From Candidatus Andersenbacteria bacterium RIFCSPHIGHO2_02_FULL_45_11 (GTDB lineage: Bacteria; Patescibacteriota; Andersenbacteria; UBA10190): a DNA stretch of 5,709 nucleotides. The translations under genes and the position numbers were made by a program. The stretch lies in the NCBI GenBank assembly GCA_001817055.1, contig MHHP01000018.1, positions 29,390 to 35,098 of the forward strand, in the 5' to 3' direction. The notes under the pieces are model-generated. The model did not search any database, was not told the origin of the DNA, and saw only the letters and a list, made by a program, of their open reading frames with translations. Shown here piece after piece: positions 4,235 to 5,709 of this stretch; position 1 is the stretch's first letter; each line of letters starts with the position of its first letter.

Positions 4235-5709
4235 ATGTGCGGAATTGTCGGATACATAGGGCACAAACAAGCAAGTCCTGTATTACTAAGTGGGCTTGCA
4301 ACGCTTGAATACCGAGGATACGACAGTGCGGGCATCGCGATTACACAGAGCACTACGCTCCACATCGAAAAGTCAGTTGGACGCGTTGCAACACTCCAAG
4401 AACGATTACGACTGCGCCCCGCAACCGGAACATGTGGCATCAGCCATACCAGGTGGGCAACGCATGGGGGCGTTACAGAAGAAAATGCGCATCCCCACAT
4501 GAGCGAAAACCGAGAAATTGCAGTGGTTCATAACGGAGTAATTGAAAATTACGCAGCACTAAAAACGCAGCTCCAACAAGAAGGGGTAGTGTTTATGAGC
4601 GAAACGGATACGGAAGTATTAGCTCACCTTATTTCCCGCGAGCTTGCTACACGAGAAAAAAGTGAAGACCCACTAGAAGAAGTATTTGTACAAAGCGTTG
4701 CTGCAGCACTGCATCATATTCAAGGAACATACGGTATTGCCGTGGTATGGTCGCGCGCTCCGCACATGATTGTTGCCGCCCGCATGGCAAGCCCACTCGT
4801 ATTAGGTATCGGCAAAGGCGAGCACTTTATCGCAAGTGATGCCTCAGCCATAGCCCCCTACACCCAAGAAGTTATTTATTTGCAAGACGGCGATATTGCA
4901 GCGCTCTTTCCCGATTCATATTTTATTCAAACAACAACAGAACCTTCCAGCATTCGCGAAAGCGAAACGCTCGCATTCGGTGCAGAAGAAACCAAAAAAG
5001 GAACATACGACCACTTCATGAAAAAAGAAATCTTTGAACAGCCGGAGAGTATTGCAGCAGCCATGCGCGGCCATATCGACCCGGAAAACTTAATCCCTCG
5101 CTTTGGCGGCCTCAATATTTCCGAAGAAGAGCTACGAAATACAAAACGCATTGTATTTGCCGCATGCGGATCAAGCTGGCATGCCGCACTATTTGCAGAA
5201 TATATCATTGAAGAATTCGCACGGATTCCTGTAGAAGTTGAGTATGCAAGCGAACTGCGCTACCGCAACGCCCCTATTGAACCAAACACTCTCTTCTTTT
5301 GCATCAGCCAATCCGGAGAAACCGCCGATACATTAGCTGCAATGCGAGAATACAAACGGCAAGGGGTACCCACACTCGGAATTGTAAACGTAGTGGGAAG
5401 TTCTATCGCACGCGAAGCATCAGGTGGAATGTACCTCCACGCAGGGCCTGAAATTGGCGTTGCAACTACAAAAGCATTTACCTCCCAGCTCGTCATTCTT
5501 CTGTTATTCGCACTACACATGGCACGCCTGCCTGACCGGCAGGCAGGCCTACGCGGAATGCCTGCGAGTAGAGCAAGTGAAATCTTTGCTTCTCTAAACA
5601 ACTTGCCTGCGCTGATTGAGCAAACGCTAGCTACCGAAGATGCCATTGCAGCAGTTGCACAAACAATCCACACCGCAAGCACCGTCTTGTACCTCGGGCG
5701 TGGTTACAA
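4235..5709 (+). CDS. glmS: Glutamine--fructose-6-phosphate aminotransferase (isomerizing), 3' end outside window
   Basis: GlmS converts fructose-6-phosphate and glutamine to glucosamine-6-phosphate, the entry step to UDP-GlcNAc for peptidoglycan. The ORF begins MCGIVGYIG, with C2 as the N-terminal nucleophile. EYRGYDSAGI, TRWATHGGVTEENAHPH, HNGVIENY and SETDTEV follow as the glutaminase domain (to about 230). The first SIS sugar-binding domain has AACGSSWHAALFAEY (C311), ISQSGETADTLAA (S358-A367), VNVVGSSIARE and GPEIGVATTKAFTSQ. The second SIS domain starts at VLYLGRGYN, where the window ends after 491 codons; the family is about 600 residues. The ATG lies 1 base after the preceding stop, so no glmS-ribozyme leader fits upstream. 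A palindromic element adds about 7 residues (P433-G438 region) between the SIS domains. Confidence 0.95.
   Translation, partial: MCGIVGYIGHKQASPVLLSGLATLEYRGYDSAGIAITQSTTLHIEKSVGRVATLQERLRLRPATGTCGISHTRWATHGGVTEENAHPHMSENREIAVVHNGVIENYAALKTQLQQEGVVFMSETDTEVLAHLISRELATREKSEDPLEEVFVQSVAAALHHIQGTYGIAVVWSRAPHMIVAARMASPLVLGIGKGEHFIASDASAIAPYTQEVIYLQDGDIAALFPDSYFIQTTTEPSSIRESETLAFGAEETKKGTYDHFMKKEIFEQPESIAAAMRGHIDPENLIPRFGGLNISEEELRNTKRIVFAACGSSWHAALFAEYIIEEFARIPVEVEYASELRYRNAPIEPNTLFFCISQSGETADTLAAMREYKRQGVPTLGIVNVVGSSIAREASGGMYLHAGPEIGVATTKAFTSQLVILLLFALHMARLPDRQAGLRGMPASRASEIFASLNNLPALIEQTLATEDAIAAVAQTIHTASTVLYLGRGY
5526..5548 (+). repeat. Short palindromic element of the GCCTGCCTG/CAGGCAGGC type, in frame in glmS
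   Basis: Perfect 9-base arms GCCTGCCTG (5526-5534) and CAGGCAGGC (5540-5548) surround ACCGG. It encodes LPDRQAG at the SIS1/SIS2 junction of GlmS. Between the conserved RL and LP positions there are 28 residues here, against 21 in E. coli GlmS as I recall it. The difference of 7 residues (21 bases) is close to the element's length. From memory, GC-rich repeats of this CCTGCCTG/CAGGCAGG form recur in Patescibacteria genomes; not checked here. Confidence 0.78.

Noticed and set aside
4927..5682. Minus-strand ORFs opposite glmS
   Set aside because: They are shadows of the strongly supported GlmS frame and have no recognisable domains or ribosome binding sites.

Overview
The window looks like chromosomal DNA from a bacterium with a compact genome, most likely a Patescibacteria/CPR-type lineage. 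This is inferred from four things: very tight gene packing, a substrate-binding protein anchored by a transmembrane helix with no transporter genes beside it, a minimal SecG, and many short palindromic repeats placed inside coding sequences. No phylogenetic test was possible. TGA acts as a normal stop (the 2015-2536 gene ends in TGA, and no gene carries an in-frame TGA), so the genetic code appears standard.

Layout. Positions 2-931 (+) hold the C-terminal half of UvrC, the nucleotide-excision-repair nuclease, whose frame runs off the left edge. Positions 974-1375 (-) hold a small DUF559 (PD-(D/E)XK/Vsr-like) nuclease gene. It sits between two inverted copies of a REP-like hairpin repeat (936-970 and 1373-1407). 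Next comes an intrinsic terminator (1420-1453, -) and then the single-pass membrane microprotein gene it serves (1478-1663, -, strong Shine-Dalgarno). A divergent promoter region of 131 bases follows. The rest is one tightly coupled plus-strand operon: secG (1795-2010), a pseudopilin-like membrane protein (2015-2536), a membrane-anchored family-5 peptide-binding protein (2533-4233) and glmS (4235 to the right edge, incomplete). Junctions are 4 bases, a 4-base overlap and 1 base.

Function. UvrC acts in DNA repair. SecG supports protein export. The pseudopilin-like protein and the anchored binding protein would act on the outer face of the membrane, the latter probably in peptide capture. GlmS makes glucosamine-6-phosphate for the cell wall. 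The operon is thus an envelope/export/uptake cluster.

The most unusual feature is repeat biology. Three sequence-unrelated palindromic elements lie in frame inside uvrC and a fourth lies in frame inside glmS. Each adds a short peptide without breaking the protein, like the protein-coding palindromic elements of Rickettsia. The family inside uvrC at 1-65 is the same one that flanks the DUF559 gene in inverted orientation. That arrangement resembles a REPtron (RAYT transposase gene between inverted REPs), but with a DUF559 nuclease in the transposase's place. This is the best candidate in the window for an undescribed system.
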